Made by a program: the position numbers and the translations under genes. From positions 1 to 17,984 of the forward strand of contig JAITBH010000017.1 in NCBI GenBank assembly GCA_031283745.1: a stretch of 17,984 bases of DNA, read 5' to 3'. Shown one piece after another: positions 8,826 to 15,764 of this stretch. The DNA comes from Candidatus Ectomicrobium neotermitis. Its GTDB lineage: Bacteria; Elusimicrobiota; Endomicrobiia; Endomicrobiales; Endomicrobiaceae. Positions within the stretch are counted from its first letter, which is position 1. Each line of letters starts with the position of its first letter. Under the pieces are notes generated by a model that saw only the letters and a list, made by a program, of their open reading frames with translations, made no database searches and had not been told where the DNA came from.

Positions 8826-9569
8826 ATGAAAAAGTTTGTCTTTGTATTTGGGTTTTTGTTTGTCGCAGTTAATGGTTACGTCGCAGACCTCGATGTCTCT
8901 CAAATAAAAAATGCTCAAGCCGTTTTTGATACTGGAAACTACTCGCAAGCAATTGAAATTTACGAAACAATTATTTCCATTGACCGCATCAAAAATCCTT
9001 ACCTGTATTACAACCTATCAAACGCTTACTTTAGAAATGGAGAGCTGCCAAAAGCTCTCTTAAATCTCCAAAGGGCAAAACGTCTAATCCCCCGAAACAA
9101 AGATGTCAGACACAATGAAAGTTATGTTGAGGCTTTGCTTGCTCAAGAACAAGGCTACCGTTTTCCAAAAGAGCTTTTTTTTACAACCTATTTTTCATTA
9201 AACGAGATAACAGTCGCAGCATCTCTCTTTCTAATGCTTTGTTTCATCTCCGTATTCCTATTTATCATCAACAGAAAACCACTCTTTAAGAAAATTGCAT
9301 TCTACTTAGGTGCAATTTTTTTTATTTTATGCCTCCTGCTGATTTATAAAAAGCTTTGGCAGTCAAGAAACAATGCCGTCATTTTAGAACCAGCAACATT
9401 AAGGGCTATATCCTCAGCTGATGAAAGCAACTCCAACAACCTATCGTTGCCCGCAGGTTCTTTTGTTTGTTTTGTTTTGGAAAAAAATGCCTTGGTTTTG
9501 GTAAAAGCTTCGGTTGACGGGAAGAGTGTTGAGGGCTGGGTATCAAGCCTGCGGATCGAAAAAATATAA
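8826..9569 (+). CDS. batE: BatE, TPR and SH3-like membrane protein
   Basis: This is the last gene of the Bat set. The 247 residues show an N-terminal signal peptide (about 1-20), a TPR region (about 25-90, for example AVFDTGNYSQAIEIYETI and YYNLSNAYFRNGELPKALLN), two membrane helices (about 128-148 and 156-173), and a C-terminal SH3b-like domain (about 183-247) ending VEGWVSSLRIEKI. This is the BatE layout. The start ATG 8826 comes 6 nt after the batD stop without a strong ribosome site, and the stop overlaps nadD as TAATG, so coupling on both sides is likely. BatE is thought to bind partners through its TPRs in the envelope; the partner here is unknown. Confidence 0.88.
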   Translation: MKKFVFVFGFLFVAVNGYVADLDVSQIKNAQAVFDTGNYSQAIEIYETIISIDRIKNPYLYYNLSNAYFRNGELPKALLNLQRAKRLIPRNKDVRHNESYVEALLAQEQGYRFPKELFFTTYFSLNEITVAASLFLMLCFISVFLFIINRKPLFKKIAFYLGAIFFILCLLLIYKKLWQSRNNAVILEPATLRAISSADESNSNNLSLPAGSFVCFVLEKNALVLVKASVDGKSVEGWVSSLRIEKI

Positions 9570-10162
9570 TGGCCAAGATAATTGTGTTTGGGGGTTCTTT
9601 TGACCCTGTTCATAACGCCCATATTGAAATGGCAGAACTTGTAAACATTTCATTTGCACCGTCTAAAATAATTTTTGTTCCCGCTTTTTTAGCACCGCAT
9701 AAAATGTGCCACTTCGCCCCTGCAGCAGACCGAGTTGAGATGTTAAAAATAGCGTTAAAAAACATCCCAAATGTCGAGATAAATCTCTACGAGATGAAAC
9801 AGGAAACCAAAATTTATTCGTATCAAACTCTCGATTATTTTAAGAGTTGCTATCCTAAAGATGAAATTTTAATGATCATTGGCTCAGACGCTCTTTTATC
9901 CCTATCTACTTGGAAGAACATCGATTACATCGTCAAGAATTATCGTTTCGTCGTCGCAAAACGCAAAGATGTCGTCATCACTCCTCAAACAAAATTTCTT
10001 GATAGGTGTTTATTTATCGACAAAGAAATTGACAATGTTTCATCTACTCAAATTAGAAATTTGGTTCGCTCAAAAAAATTTTTGTCCAACTATCTCAATA
10101 AGGAAGTTTACAACTACATAATAAACCATGGCTTATACTCCTCAGAAAACAACAATCCTTAA
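9569..10162 (+). CDS. nadD: Nicotinate-nucleotide adenylyltransferase (NadD)
   Basis: NadD joins nicotinate mononucleotide and ATP to give deamido-NAD in the cytoplasmic NAD pathway. The 197 residues are close to the usual length. The nucleotidyltransferase signature GGSFDPVHNAH is at 8-18, the IIGSDALLSLSTWKNID segment is at about 103-119, and the ATP-binding SSTQIR is at 158-163. The start ATG 9569 shares its A with the batE stop (TAATG). The last 35 nt overlap the start of yqeK in another frame. The order nadD, yqeK, LytR_C protein, rsfS is a common bacterial arrangement, so the Bat genes are the unusual neighbours here. Confidence 0.96.
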   Translation: MAKIIVFGGSFDPVHNAHIEMAELVNISFAPSKIIFVPAFLAPHKMCHFAPAADRVEMLKIALKNIPNVEINLYEMKQETKIYSYQTLDYFKSCYPKDEILMIIGSDALLSLSTWKNIDYIVKNYRFVVAKRKDVVITPQTKFLDRCLFIDKEIDNVSSTQIRNLVRSKKFLSNYLNKEVYNYIINHGLYSSENNNP

Positions 10163-10709
10163 ATACATCAAAGAAAATCTTTCACCCGAAAGATTCAACC
10201 ATTGCGTCAATGTTTCAAAGCTTGCTGTTTCTATTGCTATCTCTCACAAAACAGATTCTTCAAAAGCTGAAATTGCTGGACTGCTTCATGACTGTGCAAA
10301 AAATCTTTCCGACAAAAAACAGATCGACTTTTTTACCTCTCGTCCAAAAATAAAATACTTCGCACTCATCGCTCAGCACAGCCCTAAACTTCTCCACTCT
10401 TATGCCTCAGCAATTATCGCCAAAGAAAAATTTTCTATATCAGACAAAGACATCTTAAATGCCATTGCCCATCACACTTTGGGAAATGAAAATATGTCTT
10501 TACTTGAGAAAATAATTTATGTGGCGGACTCTGTGTCTTTTGAGAGAAATAACAGCGATGCTGTTTATATAAGGAAGCTCGCCAAAGAAAATATCGATGA
10601 GGCTTTTGTTGAGGTGATGAGGCACAAGATCGAATATGTTCTAAAAAAACGCAATTGGCTTTGCCCAAAATGTATCGATGTATGGAACTTTTATGCACAA
10701 AAAATATAA
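10128..10709 (+). CDS. yqeK: YqeK-type HD-domain nucleotide hydrolase
   Basis: YqeK proteins are HD-domain metal phosphohydrolases; members have been shown to hydrolyse diadenosine tetraphosphate (Ap4A) symmetrically. The 193 residues carry the HD pattern: H25 (RFNHCVNVS), H54-D55 (GLLHDCAKNL), H84 and H90 (AQHSPKLLH), H115 (AIAHHTLG) and D134 (IIYVADSV). All expected metal ligands seem present. Start ATG 10128 lies 35 nt inside nadD. No good ribosome site is visible, so coupling to nadD translation is likely. Its 3' end overlaps the next gene. Substrate assignment is from the family only. Confidence 0.92.
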   Translation: MAYTPQKTTILKYIKENLSPERFNHCVNVSKLAVSIAISHKTDSSKAEIAGLLHDCAKNLSDKKQIDFFTSRPKIKYFALIAQHSPKLLHSYASAIIAKEKFSISDKDILNAIAHHTLGNENMSLLEKIIYVADSVSFERNNSDAVYIRKLAKENIDEAFVEVMRHKIEYVLKKRNWLCPKCIDVWNFYAQKI

Positions 10710-11757
10710 TCGTAGGCACTTAACGATCTCACTTGTCATCATAGCTGCCATAATTGTTTTTTTATTCTTTTCCAAAACTGGCATTCAGATAAAAAAACTT
10801 TGGCTGGGGCAGCCTCTGATGATCAATGTTTTGTTTTACAGCAAAGGGGAAGTTTTGGCGGAAAAATTAGACGCTTTCGTGGTTTATTTTGACGGGAAGG
10901 CAAAGCTGATAAAAATTATGTCTATCGACCCAGAAATATCTTTAGAAAAAAACTTGAGCTTGAGAAAAACTTTTTACAACACAGCACAAAAAAATCTCAC
11001 GGCAGCCAAAGAAAAGTTTTATGCCGACCTTGACGATATTTTTGAACATAGGTTTTCCGATGCCTATCGCATCAGTGTCGATTACGAAACTCTTTCGGAG
11101 ATGTTTATTGTCAAAGGAAAACTTTTCGAACTCATCTCAAAGAATGATTTTGCAAACATAGACGAGAAAGAAATAACCCAGCTCAAAATTTTTGAAATGT
11201 TTTTAAATCGCTTCGAGCAGCTTCCATTTCTTACGTGGTTAAGCATCAAAAATAATTACTCTGCTCTCGACACGGATTTATCCAAAACTTTGTTTGCAAA
11301 CTTATTGCTCTACTTGCAGTTTTCTAAACAGCCCATTTTGTTTTACGATGTTCCTGTAAGTAAAACCGCTGCAAAAATCGAACCTCTACGCTCTGAGATA
11401 TTGCGGTTTTTAGACAATGTTTTTCTTGTCTCTCAGACAACAAATGTTGATGACTTCACCAATTTTGTCGAGATAAAAAACGCATCCGCAACACCACGGG
11501 CAGCTCAATATACAACGTGGCTTTTAAGAGAAAACGGGATTGATGTTTTAGATTACCTCAACTCCCCGATAACAGCAGATGAGACGATAATAAAGGATTA
11601 CAAGGGCAACATTATGCAGGCAAAAAAAATAGCCCAAATACTTGGTGTTGGGAAAATAATAATTTCTTATGACAGCCATTATTATTATGACACAACAGTC
11701 ATTATTGGGGCAGACTATAAAGTAAAAGGAGTGGAAATAAAAAATGGAAAACATTGA
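10693..11757 (+). CDS. Membrane protein with divergent LCP-like region and LytR_C domain
   Basis: The product has a short basic N-terminus, one membrane helix (about 10-27) and a large outside part. Residues about 257-350 (NFVEIKNASATPRAAQYTTWLLRENG) look like a LytR_C domain, often found C-terminal to LytR-CpsA-Psr (LCP) cell-wall ligase domains. The preceding 200 residues have faint LCP-like patterns (INVLFYSKGE, FVVYFDGKAKLIKIMSIDPE, YRISVDYETLSEMF) but lack the RSDT-like and PRD-like arginine/aspartate motifs, so catalysis is doubtful. I prefer ATG 10693, which has a GGA site at 10684-10686. An in-frame ATG at 10678 has no site. It overlaps yqeK and rsfS, so it belongs to the tight housekeeping cluster. 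Confidence 0.75.
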   Translation: MHKKYNRRHLTISLVIIAAIIVFLFFSKTGIQIKKLWLGQPLMINVLFYSKGEVLAEKLDAFVVYFDGKAKLIKIMSIDPEISLEKNLSLRKTFYNTAQKNLTAAKEKFYADLDDIFEHRFSDAYRISVDYETLSEMFIVKGKLFELISKNDFANIDEKEITQLKIFEMFLNRFEQLPFLTWLSIKNNYSALDTDLSKTLFANLLLYLQFSKQPILFYDVPVSKTAAKIEPLRSEILRFLDNVFLVSQTTNVDDFTNFVEIKNASATPRAAQYTTWLLRENGIDVLDYLNSPITADETIIKDYKGNIMQAKKIAQILGVGKIIISYDSHYYYDTTVIIGADYKVKGVEIKNGKH

Positions 11758-12592
11758 TTTGGAGGCATTGTCGCTGCTTGCAGCTTCAATTGCAGACGAC
11801 AAAAAAGCGATAGGAACGACAGTCTTAGACGTGAGCAAAGAAAGTGATTTCACGGATTACATTGTGATAGTAACAGGGGAATCTACCCCGCAAATAAATG
11901 CCATTGCCGACGAGATAGAGGAGAAGTTTAAGGAAATGGGAATAATGCTACTGCGGAGAGAAGGTCAAAAATCTAATTCTTGGCGAGTGATAGATTATGG
12001 AGGGCTTGTCATTCATATTATGTCTCCTCAAATACGGCAGAGATATAACATTGAGGGCTTTTGGCATAAGGCAAAAAATATCGCTGTCCCCCACACCCCT
12101 GCCCCAACTCCTGCTGAGCCTCAGATAAAGGCAGTCGAAACTTCTCCGTCAACAAAAGCAGCAACAAAGAAATTGAAAGCCAAAAAGACCGTCAAGAAAG
12201 TTGTTAAAAAAGTCGTTAAGAAACCAGTCAAAAAAGCTCCATCAGTAAAAGCCCCTGCAGCAAAGAAGGTGAAAGCTAAAAAGGTTGTTAAAAAAGCTAC
12301 CAAGAAAATCGTCAAGAAAGTGGTTAAGAAAATCGTCAAGAAACCAGCGAAGAAATCTCCCGTTCCAAAAGCCCCAACAAAGAAAGTGAAAACCAAAAAG
12401 ACCGTCAAGAAAGTGGTTAAGAAAATCGTCAAGAAACCAGTTAAAAAGACTCCATCAGTAAAAGCCCCAGCAACAAAGAAGGTGAAAGCTAAAAAGGTTG
12501 TTAAAAAAGCTGTCAAGAAACCAGTTAAGAAAGTTATCAAGAGACCAGTTAAGAAATCTCTTGTAGCCTCAAAAAAGTCAAAGAGGAAATAA
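11744..12592 (+). CDS. rsfS: Ribosome silencing factor RsfS with a lysine-rich H1-like repeat tail
   Basis: RsfS binds ribosomal protein uL14 and blocks subunit joining in starved cells. Residues 1-113 form a complete RsfS domain (DVSKESDFTDYIVIVTG, about 29-45; SNSWRVIDYGGLVIHIM, about 77-93; QRYNIEGFW, 99-107). Normal RsfS proteins end about here. This one continues with a Pro-rich linker (114-141) and 141 residues (142-282) of Lys/Val/Ala/Pro repeats resembling eukaryotic H1 or bacterial H1-like tails. The tail is in frame and ends SKKSKRK. Start ATG 11744 overlaps the previous gene by 14 nt, with GGAG at 11728-11731. The tail could bind rRNA or DNA; that is inference. Confidence 0.93.
   Translation: MENIDLEALSLLAASIADDKKAIGTTVLDVSKESDFTDYIVIVTGESTPQINAIADEIEEKFKEMGIMLLRREGQKSNSWRVIDYGGLVIHIMSPQIRQRYNIEGFWHKAKNIAVPHTPAPTPAEPQIKAVETSPSTKAATKKLKAKKTVKKVVKKVVKKPVKKAPSVKAPAAKKVKAKKVVKKATKKIVKKVVKKIVKKPAKKSPVPKAPTKKVKTKKTVKKVVKKIVKKPVKKTPSVKAPATKKVKAKKVVKKAVKKPVKKVIKRPVKKSLVASKKSKRK
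12167..12589 (+). repeat. Intragenic repeat array encoding the RsfS lysine-rich tail
   Basis: Four blocks, each beginning KK(L/V)K(A/T)KK(T/V)VKK, start at 12167, 12263, 12380 and 12476 and encode 32, 39, 32 and 38 residues. Blocks 1 and 3 agree at 27 of 32 residues, and blocks 2 and 4 resemble each other, so the array looks like a duplication of a unit of about 71 residues. Each of the first three blocks ends in a Pro-Ser/Val-Lys-Ala-Pro spacer. The DNA copies are close enough that unequal recombination could change tail length between strains. Confidence 0.85.
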
Positions 12593-12595
12593 AAA

Positions 12596-13945
12596 ATGAG
12601 CAATGACAATTCGTTTATCGCATCTCCAACAAGCACAAAACATCCCAAAGGGCTTTATATGCTTTTTATGGTTGAGATGTGGGAACGTTTCAACTACTAT
12701 GGAATGAGGGCTTTGCTCACACTGTTTATGATCGGTGCGGTCATCAATTTTTCAAAGGAAGATGCGAGCCAAATTTATGGGACCTTCGTGGCTTTCGTTT
12801 ATCTTGCTCCACTTTTTGGTGGATATATTGCTGACAAATTTATCGGCAAAAGACATTCGATAACAATAGGTGCATTGTTTATAACCTCAGGCCAGATCGC
12901 TTTGGCATGTTATGAACTCCTTCCTCCGAGGGCTGCTCTTTTTATGGGGCTAACTCTCATCATTATCGGCAATGGATTTTTCAAGCCCAATGTCTCCGCT
13001 ATAGTCGGGGAGCTATACACTCCAAAAGATGTCAAAAGAGATGCGGGCTTTACGATATTTTATATGGGCATAAACTTGGGTGCATTTTTATCGCCTTTGA
13101 TAGTTGGCTTTCTTGGTCAGCCGATAGACATATACACAATAGATGAAGCATATAAATGGAAATGGGGATTTTTAACTGCAGCGGCGGGTATGATTGTTGG
13201 GCTGATTGTCTATTTGACCTGCCAAAAAAAATTCTTAGGCAATATCGGTCTTCAACCCACAAACAAAGCTCAAAGCGGCAAAAAAATAATCAATGAACCG
13301 CTCTCCTCAGAGGACTGGGACAAAATAAAATCCATTCTCATCCTTACCTCTTTTGCTGTTTTTTTTATGGCTTTCTATGAGCAAGCTGCTACCTCCCTGA
13401 CCTACTTTGCAAATGAAGGTGTCGAGCTGATTTTTATGGGAATACCACTCAAGTCTTCCTACTTTCAGGCAATAAACCCCATTTTCATTTTGATCTTAGC
13501 CCCTTTCTTTTCCAGGTTATGGATAAAATTGGGAACCAAAAACCCATCTACCCCCTCAAAATTTGCATTCGGTTTAATAATACAGGCAGTGGCTTTTTTA
13601 ATCATCGCACTTGGTGCATCCATTTTTATGCAAGGCTCTCGGGTGAGCGTATTGTGGTTAGTGTGTTTCTACTTTCTTGATACCATCGCAGAACTCTGCA
13701 TCTCCCCCGTGGGGCTGTCAGTGGTTACAAAATTGTCTCCACTAAAATTCGTCTCTTTTATGATGGGTTTATGGCTTGCTGCTAATTTTATTGGAAGTTT
13801 GATAGCGGGGTTTTTTGCAAGTTTTTACGAGGAGATGGCAATTTCAACTTTATTTCTCATCCCGTCGGTCTGCTGTGTGGTTTTCGGTGGGGTTTTATTT
13901 CTGTTCAATAAAAAAATTAAGGGCTGGATGCACGGAATAAAATAA
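12596..13945 (+). CDS. POT/PTR2-family proton-dependent oligopeptide transporter
   Basis: This inner-membrane transporter takes up di- and tripeptides with protons. The 449 residues are at the short end of the family but contain the hallmarks: the ExxERF motif EMWERF (27-32) followed by NYYGMR, PLFGGYIAD (72-80), Lys130 in GNGFFKPNVSA, and the PTR2 signature FYMGINLGAFLSP (155-167). Many hydrophobic helices extend to the C-terminus. The start ATG 12596 lies 3 nt after rsfS with GAGG at 12582-12585. A hairpin terminator follows the stop, so this is the last gene of the + strand train. Some relatives carry other substrates, so peptide uptake is likely but not certain. Confidence 0.93.
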   Translation: MSNDNSFIASPTSTKHPKGLYMLFMVEMWERFNYYGMRALLTLFMIGAVINFSKEDASQIYGTFVAFVYLAPLFGGYIADKFIGKRHSITIGALFITSGQIALACYELLPPRAALFMGLTLIIIGNGFFKPNVSAIVGELYTPKDVKRDAGFTIFYMGINLGAFLSPLIVGFLGQPIDIYTIDEAYKWKWGFLTAAAGMIVGLIVYLTCQKKFLGNIGLQPTNKAQSGKKIINEPLSSEDWDKIKSILILTSFAVFFMAFYEQAATSLTYFANEGVELIFMGIPLKSSYFQAINPIFILILAPFFSRLWIKLGTKNPSTPSKFAFGLIIQAVAFLIIALGASIFMQGSRVSVLWLVCFYFLDTIAELCISPVGLSVVTKLSPLKFVSFMMGLWLAANFIGSLIAGFFASFYEEMAISTLFLIPSVCCVVFGGVLFLFNKKIKGWMHGIK

Positions 13946-13966
13946 GTGTTTTCATCTATACAAAGC

Positions 13967-14002
13967 AAAAGGCAGAGGTTTTTATAACCCCTGCCTTTTT
14001 TT
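13967..14002 (+). terminator. Rho-independent terminator after the peptide transporter
   Basis: A stem AAAAGGCAGAGGTT (13967-13980) pairs with AACCCCTGCCTTTT (13986-13999) around a 5-nt loop with one A-C mismatch. Seven T follow from 13996. It ends the + strand train. The reverse strand also carries a shorter T run, so it may serve the convergent nuclease gene as well. Confidence 0.85.
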
Positions 14003-14032
14003 ATGCCTATTTGGAAAGTGAGCTGATGATAT

Positions 14033-14521
14033 TTATCGACTACCTGCTTTTTGCCTTCTAAAAATCTCAGGATTTATCGCATTTGGATCTCTCCACAGCC
14101 CGAGCCTCTGAGCCTTTGCCATATTTTCATCTGCCTGCCACACCGCTGCGGTGTTCAACTTATCGTATCGTGCGTAGTGCCAAGCATTTCCATCGATTAT
14201 CATCTGCTGATTAACGTTTATCTTTATCACTCCAACACTCCTGCCATATCTATCCACATCGTAAATCTCAACCTCGACTTCTTTCCCGCTAATCCATCTG
14301 GCAAGAGCTGCACTTGCCTGCGGACCATAATTCTGAGCCTTCTCGGGAGCGTCAAGACCATATAAACGAATTTTCAATGTTTCGCCTTCATAAGTAACCA
14401 AGTTCACCGTGTCACCATCGAGAACTTTTGTAACTTTGCCACTGACTGTTCTAATCGGGCTAATCGCTAAAGCAAGTGTCGGAACAAATAAAAACAAAAA
14501 AATCAGGCTTCTTTTAATCAT
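14033..14521 (-). CDS. Secreted staphylococcal-nuclease-like (thermonuclease) protein
   Basis: This exported Ca-dependent nuclease of the SNase fold cleaves DNA or RNA. The 162 residues begin with a signal peptide (cut likely after TLALA, near 19). Residues corresponding to the Staphylococcus active site are visible: D35 and D37 (VLDGDTV), R52 (IRLYG), D57 and E60 (LDAPE), and R94 (DRYGRSVG). The C-terminal ENMAKAQRLGLWRDPNAIN stretch (132-150) is typical of small bacterial members. I chose ATG 14521; a GTG lies directly before it at 14524. The gene starts a few bases after the stop of the CAP gene with no strong ribosome site, so coupled translation in a two-gene operon is likely. It may scavenge extracellular nucleic acid. 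Confidence 0.92.
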   Translation of the reverse strand: MIKRSLIFLFLFVPTLALAISPIRTVSGKVTKVLDGDTVNLVTYEGETLKIRLYGLDAPEKAQNYGPQASAALARWISGKEVEVEIYDVDRYGRSVGVIKINVNQQMIIDGNAWHYARYDKLNTAAVWQADENMAKAQRLGLWRDPNAINPEIFRRQKAGSR

Positions 14522-14525
14522 CACT

Positions 14526-15167
14526 TTATTTCAACGGCACAGATTTTCTGACTTTGTTGCTTTCAAAATAATTATAAAAATCATTTATCTCATTAGCTGT
14601 CTCTATGCTGATAGTCTCTGGAGCAACATCTTCATCAGAAAATATCACTTGGGAGATATAAAAATAACCATCAGAAGCAACTTTAAGTCCAACCCCAGTG
14701 AAATCGTATATAGGGTTCAACATCTGCTTATGATGGCCTTTATTTTTTATGCCCTCATCGACATACCATAGATTGATGACACCTTTTGCCAAACTGTCAT
14801 CGGAATCGTAACTATCAGGATGAACATATGCGAGATTTTCCGTGCCATATATAGGATCTTTTATTTCCTTTAGCGCCTCAAGCAAACCCGTATGGGTCAA
14901 ACTTCCATCCGTCTGATAATCTGCCCGCTTTTGAGCGACTTTCATCGCCTTTTCATCTTGAGCAAGCGGGGTGACGCCGTTTAATTTCCTCAATTCATTG
15001 ATGTAATCTATGATTTTCGACTTTATATTCTCAATATTGGGTTTATAAACCCCTGTTTCTGCTGTTGCTGCTACTGTTTCTGCATTATTTTGTGCCTCAG
15101 CATTGCCAACCATCAAACAAGTCAGCAAAAGACCTGCAAAAAGCACAAATTTAACTTTTACAACCAT
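14526..15167 (-). CDS. Secreted CAP/SCP-domain protein
   Basis: CAP-domain proteins are secreted and diverse in role; bacterial ones are poorly understood. The 213 residues have a signal peptide (likely cut after GNAEA, near 25), a short spacer, and a CAP domain (about 46-178). The domain has YINELRKLNGVTPL, the SLTHTG histidine (H92), the GTENLAY glutamate (E110), GHHKQMLNPIYDFTGVGL (H145/H146) and ISQVIF. The usual His/Glu cavity residues therefore seem retained. The C-terminal 35 residues are outside the domain. The start ATG 15167 has a perfect GGAGG (15175-15179) 7 nt upstream. It is the first gene of an operon with the nuclease. Confidence 0.9.
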   Translation of the reverse strand: MVVKVKFVLFAGLLLTCLMVGNAEAQNNAETVAATAETGVYKPNIENIKSKIIDYINELRKLNGVTPLAQDEKAMKVAQKRADYQTDGSLTHTGLLEALKEIKDPIYGTENLAYVHPDSYDSDDSLAKGVINLWYVDEGIKNKGHHKQMLNPIYDFTGVGLKVASDGYFYISQVIFSDEDVAPETISIETANEINDFYNYFESNKVRKSVPLK

Positions 15168-15221
15168 ATATTTTCCTCCATATTTTTAAATTAACTACCT
15201 TACTGCCTTACTGCACATTCA

Positions 15222-15250
15222 TAGATATAATAATCATCGCTACCTGTCAA
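15222..15250 (-). promoter_or_regulatory. Candidate promoter of the CAP-nuclease operon
   Basis: On the minus strand a perfect TTGACA (15250-15245) is followed by 17 nt and TATCTA (15227-15222); TATATC at 15-nt spacing is an alternative. The -35 overlaps a perfect 10-bp palindrome GTCAATTGAC (15246-15255). Two tandem copies of the 8-mer GCAGTAAG (15214-15199) lie just after the expected start of transcription. Either could be a regulator site. The -35 is convincing and the -10 is weak. Confidence 0.4.
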
Positions 15251-15354
15251 TTGACCCCCCAGCCCCGCAACAGCCCAAAGCTACCCCAAAATCCCAAAAT
15301 TTTGCCCATTTAGAGGAGGGGGGAAAGAACCGAAAACAGCCGTTTTGGCTTAAT

Positions 15355-15382
15355 TTGACATCATCGGGACATAAAATATACT
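15355..15382 (+). promoter_or_regulatory. Promoter of the tRNA-Thr gene
   Basis: TTGACA (15355-15360) and TATACT (15377-15382) are separated by 16 nt and lie about 75 nt before the tRNA gene with no other gene between. Both hexamers are close to the sigma-70 consensus, as expected for a stable RNA gene. Confidence 0.65.
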
Positions 15383-15456
15383 ATGAAAACATAGTTCCCA
15401 ACCTGATTTTTATGGATTTCTCCGCAAAACTGTCCCCCTTCCGCAATCAATCAAAT

Positions 15457-15529
15457 GCCGATGTAGCTCAGCTGGTAGAGCAACTGCTTCGTAAGCAGTG
15501 GGTCGGAGGTTCAACTCCTCTCATCGGCT
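15457..15529 (+). tRNA. tRNA-Thr (anticodon CGT)
   Basis: A full cloverleaf can be drawn: acceptor GCCGATG with CATCGGC, D stem GCTC/GAGC, anticodon stem ACTGC/GCAGT with loop TTCGTAA (anticodon CGT, 15490-15492, reading ACG), and T stem GGAGG/CCTCT with loop TTCAACT. The discriminator is T and the CCA end is not encoded. Length is 73 nt. A terminator follows about 10 nt later, so the tRNA is transcribed alone. Confidence 0.96.
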
Positions 15530-15539
15530 TTTCCTATAT

Positions 15540-15574
15540 AACCCCGCTTTTGATATATGAAGCGGGGTTTTTTT
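15540..15574 (+). terminator. Terminator after tRNA-Thr
   Basis: AACCCCGCTT (15540-15549) pairs perfectly with AAGCGGGGTT (15560-15569) around a 10-nt loop and is followed by a run of T to 15574. The 13-mer TTTTTTTATGCCT at its end is identical to the end of the terminator at 13967-14002. Confidence 0.88.
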
Positions 15575-15644
15575 ATGCCTGTCGTCGAGAAAAGCGGGTT
15601 TTTTTCTTATGTCAATTTAGGTCAAAAGTGGTCAATTTTTTACT

Positions 15645-15704
15645 AACTCGTTACCAAAATAATCGCAAAATCATCACTTTTCCACCAAAGCTGCCCAAAA
15701 TAGC
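15645..15704 (+). repeat. 60-bp direct repeat, left copy
   Basis: The segment beginning AACTCGTTACCAAAATAATC is repeated at 17247-17306 with 57 of 60 positions identical and no gaps; the three differences are single substitutions (15654, 15682, 15697). The two copies enclose the antitoxin/toxin module. Weaker similarity may run about 15 nt further to the right in both copies. Confidence 0.85.
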
Positions 15705-15763
15705 CCTTTGATTAAGTTCGTTGCTCTCAGTGTAAGCACACCGCCAAGCCCTGCTAAAATCAT
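15674..15763 (-). CDS. Possible 29-residue peptide (doubtful)
   Basis: A minus-strand frame encodes MILAGLGGVLTLRATNLIKG and continues to LVEK. Its ATG comes one base after the stop of the 48-codon frame upstream (TGA-G-ATG), so reinitiation would be possible. Its last part lies in the 60-bp repeat. No homology is recognised. It may equally be a decayed dispersed element with open frames by chance. Confidence 0.2.
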   Translation of the reverse strand: MILAGLGGVLTLRATNLIKGLFWAALVEK

Positions 15764-15764
15764 C

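Noticed and set aside
10678..10692. Upstream ATG as the start of the LytR_C protein
   Set aside because: It has no ribosome site, while the ATG at 10693 has a GGA at suitable distance; the five extra residues do not affect the domain call.
12121..12648. A 175-codon open frame on the minus strand made of Phe/Leu/Thr repeats
   Set aside because: It is the complement of the lysine-rich rsfS tail. AAG/AAA and GTT/GTC codons rarely give stops in reverse, so the frame is open only because of the repeats.
15271..15300. A third, diverged copy of the 60-bp repeat (shared CCAAAGCT and CCCCAAAAT words)
   Set aside because: Only short words match and the order cannot be extended, so chance in a C/A-rich stretch is more likely.
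15355..15711. A 118-codon + strand frame
   Set aside because: It runs through the tRNA-Thr promoter, the tRNA itself and its terminator, so it cannot be a gene.
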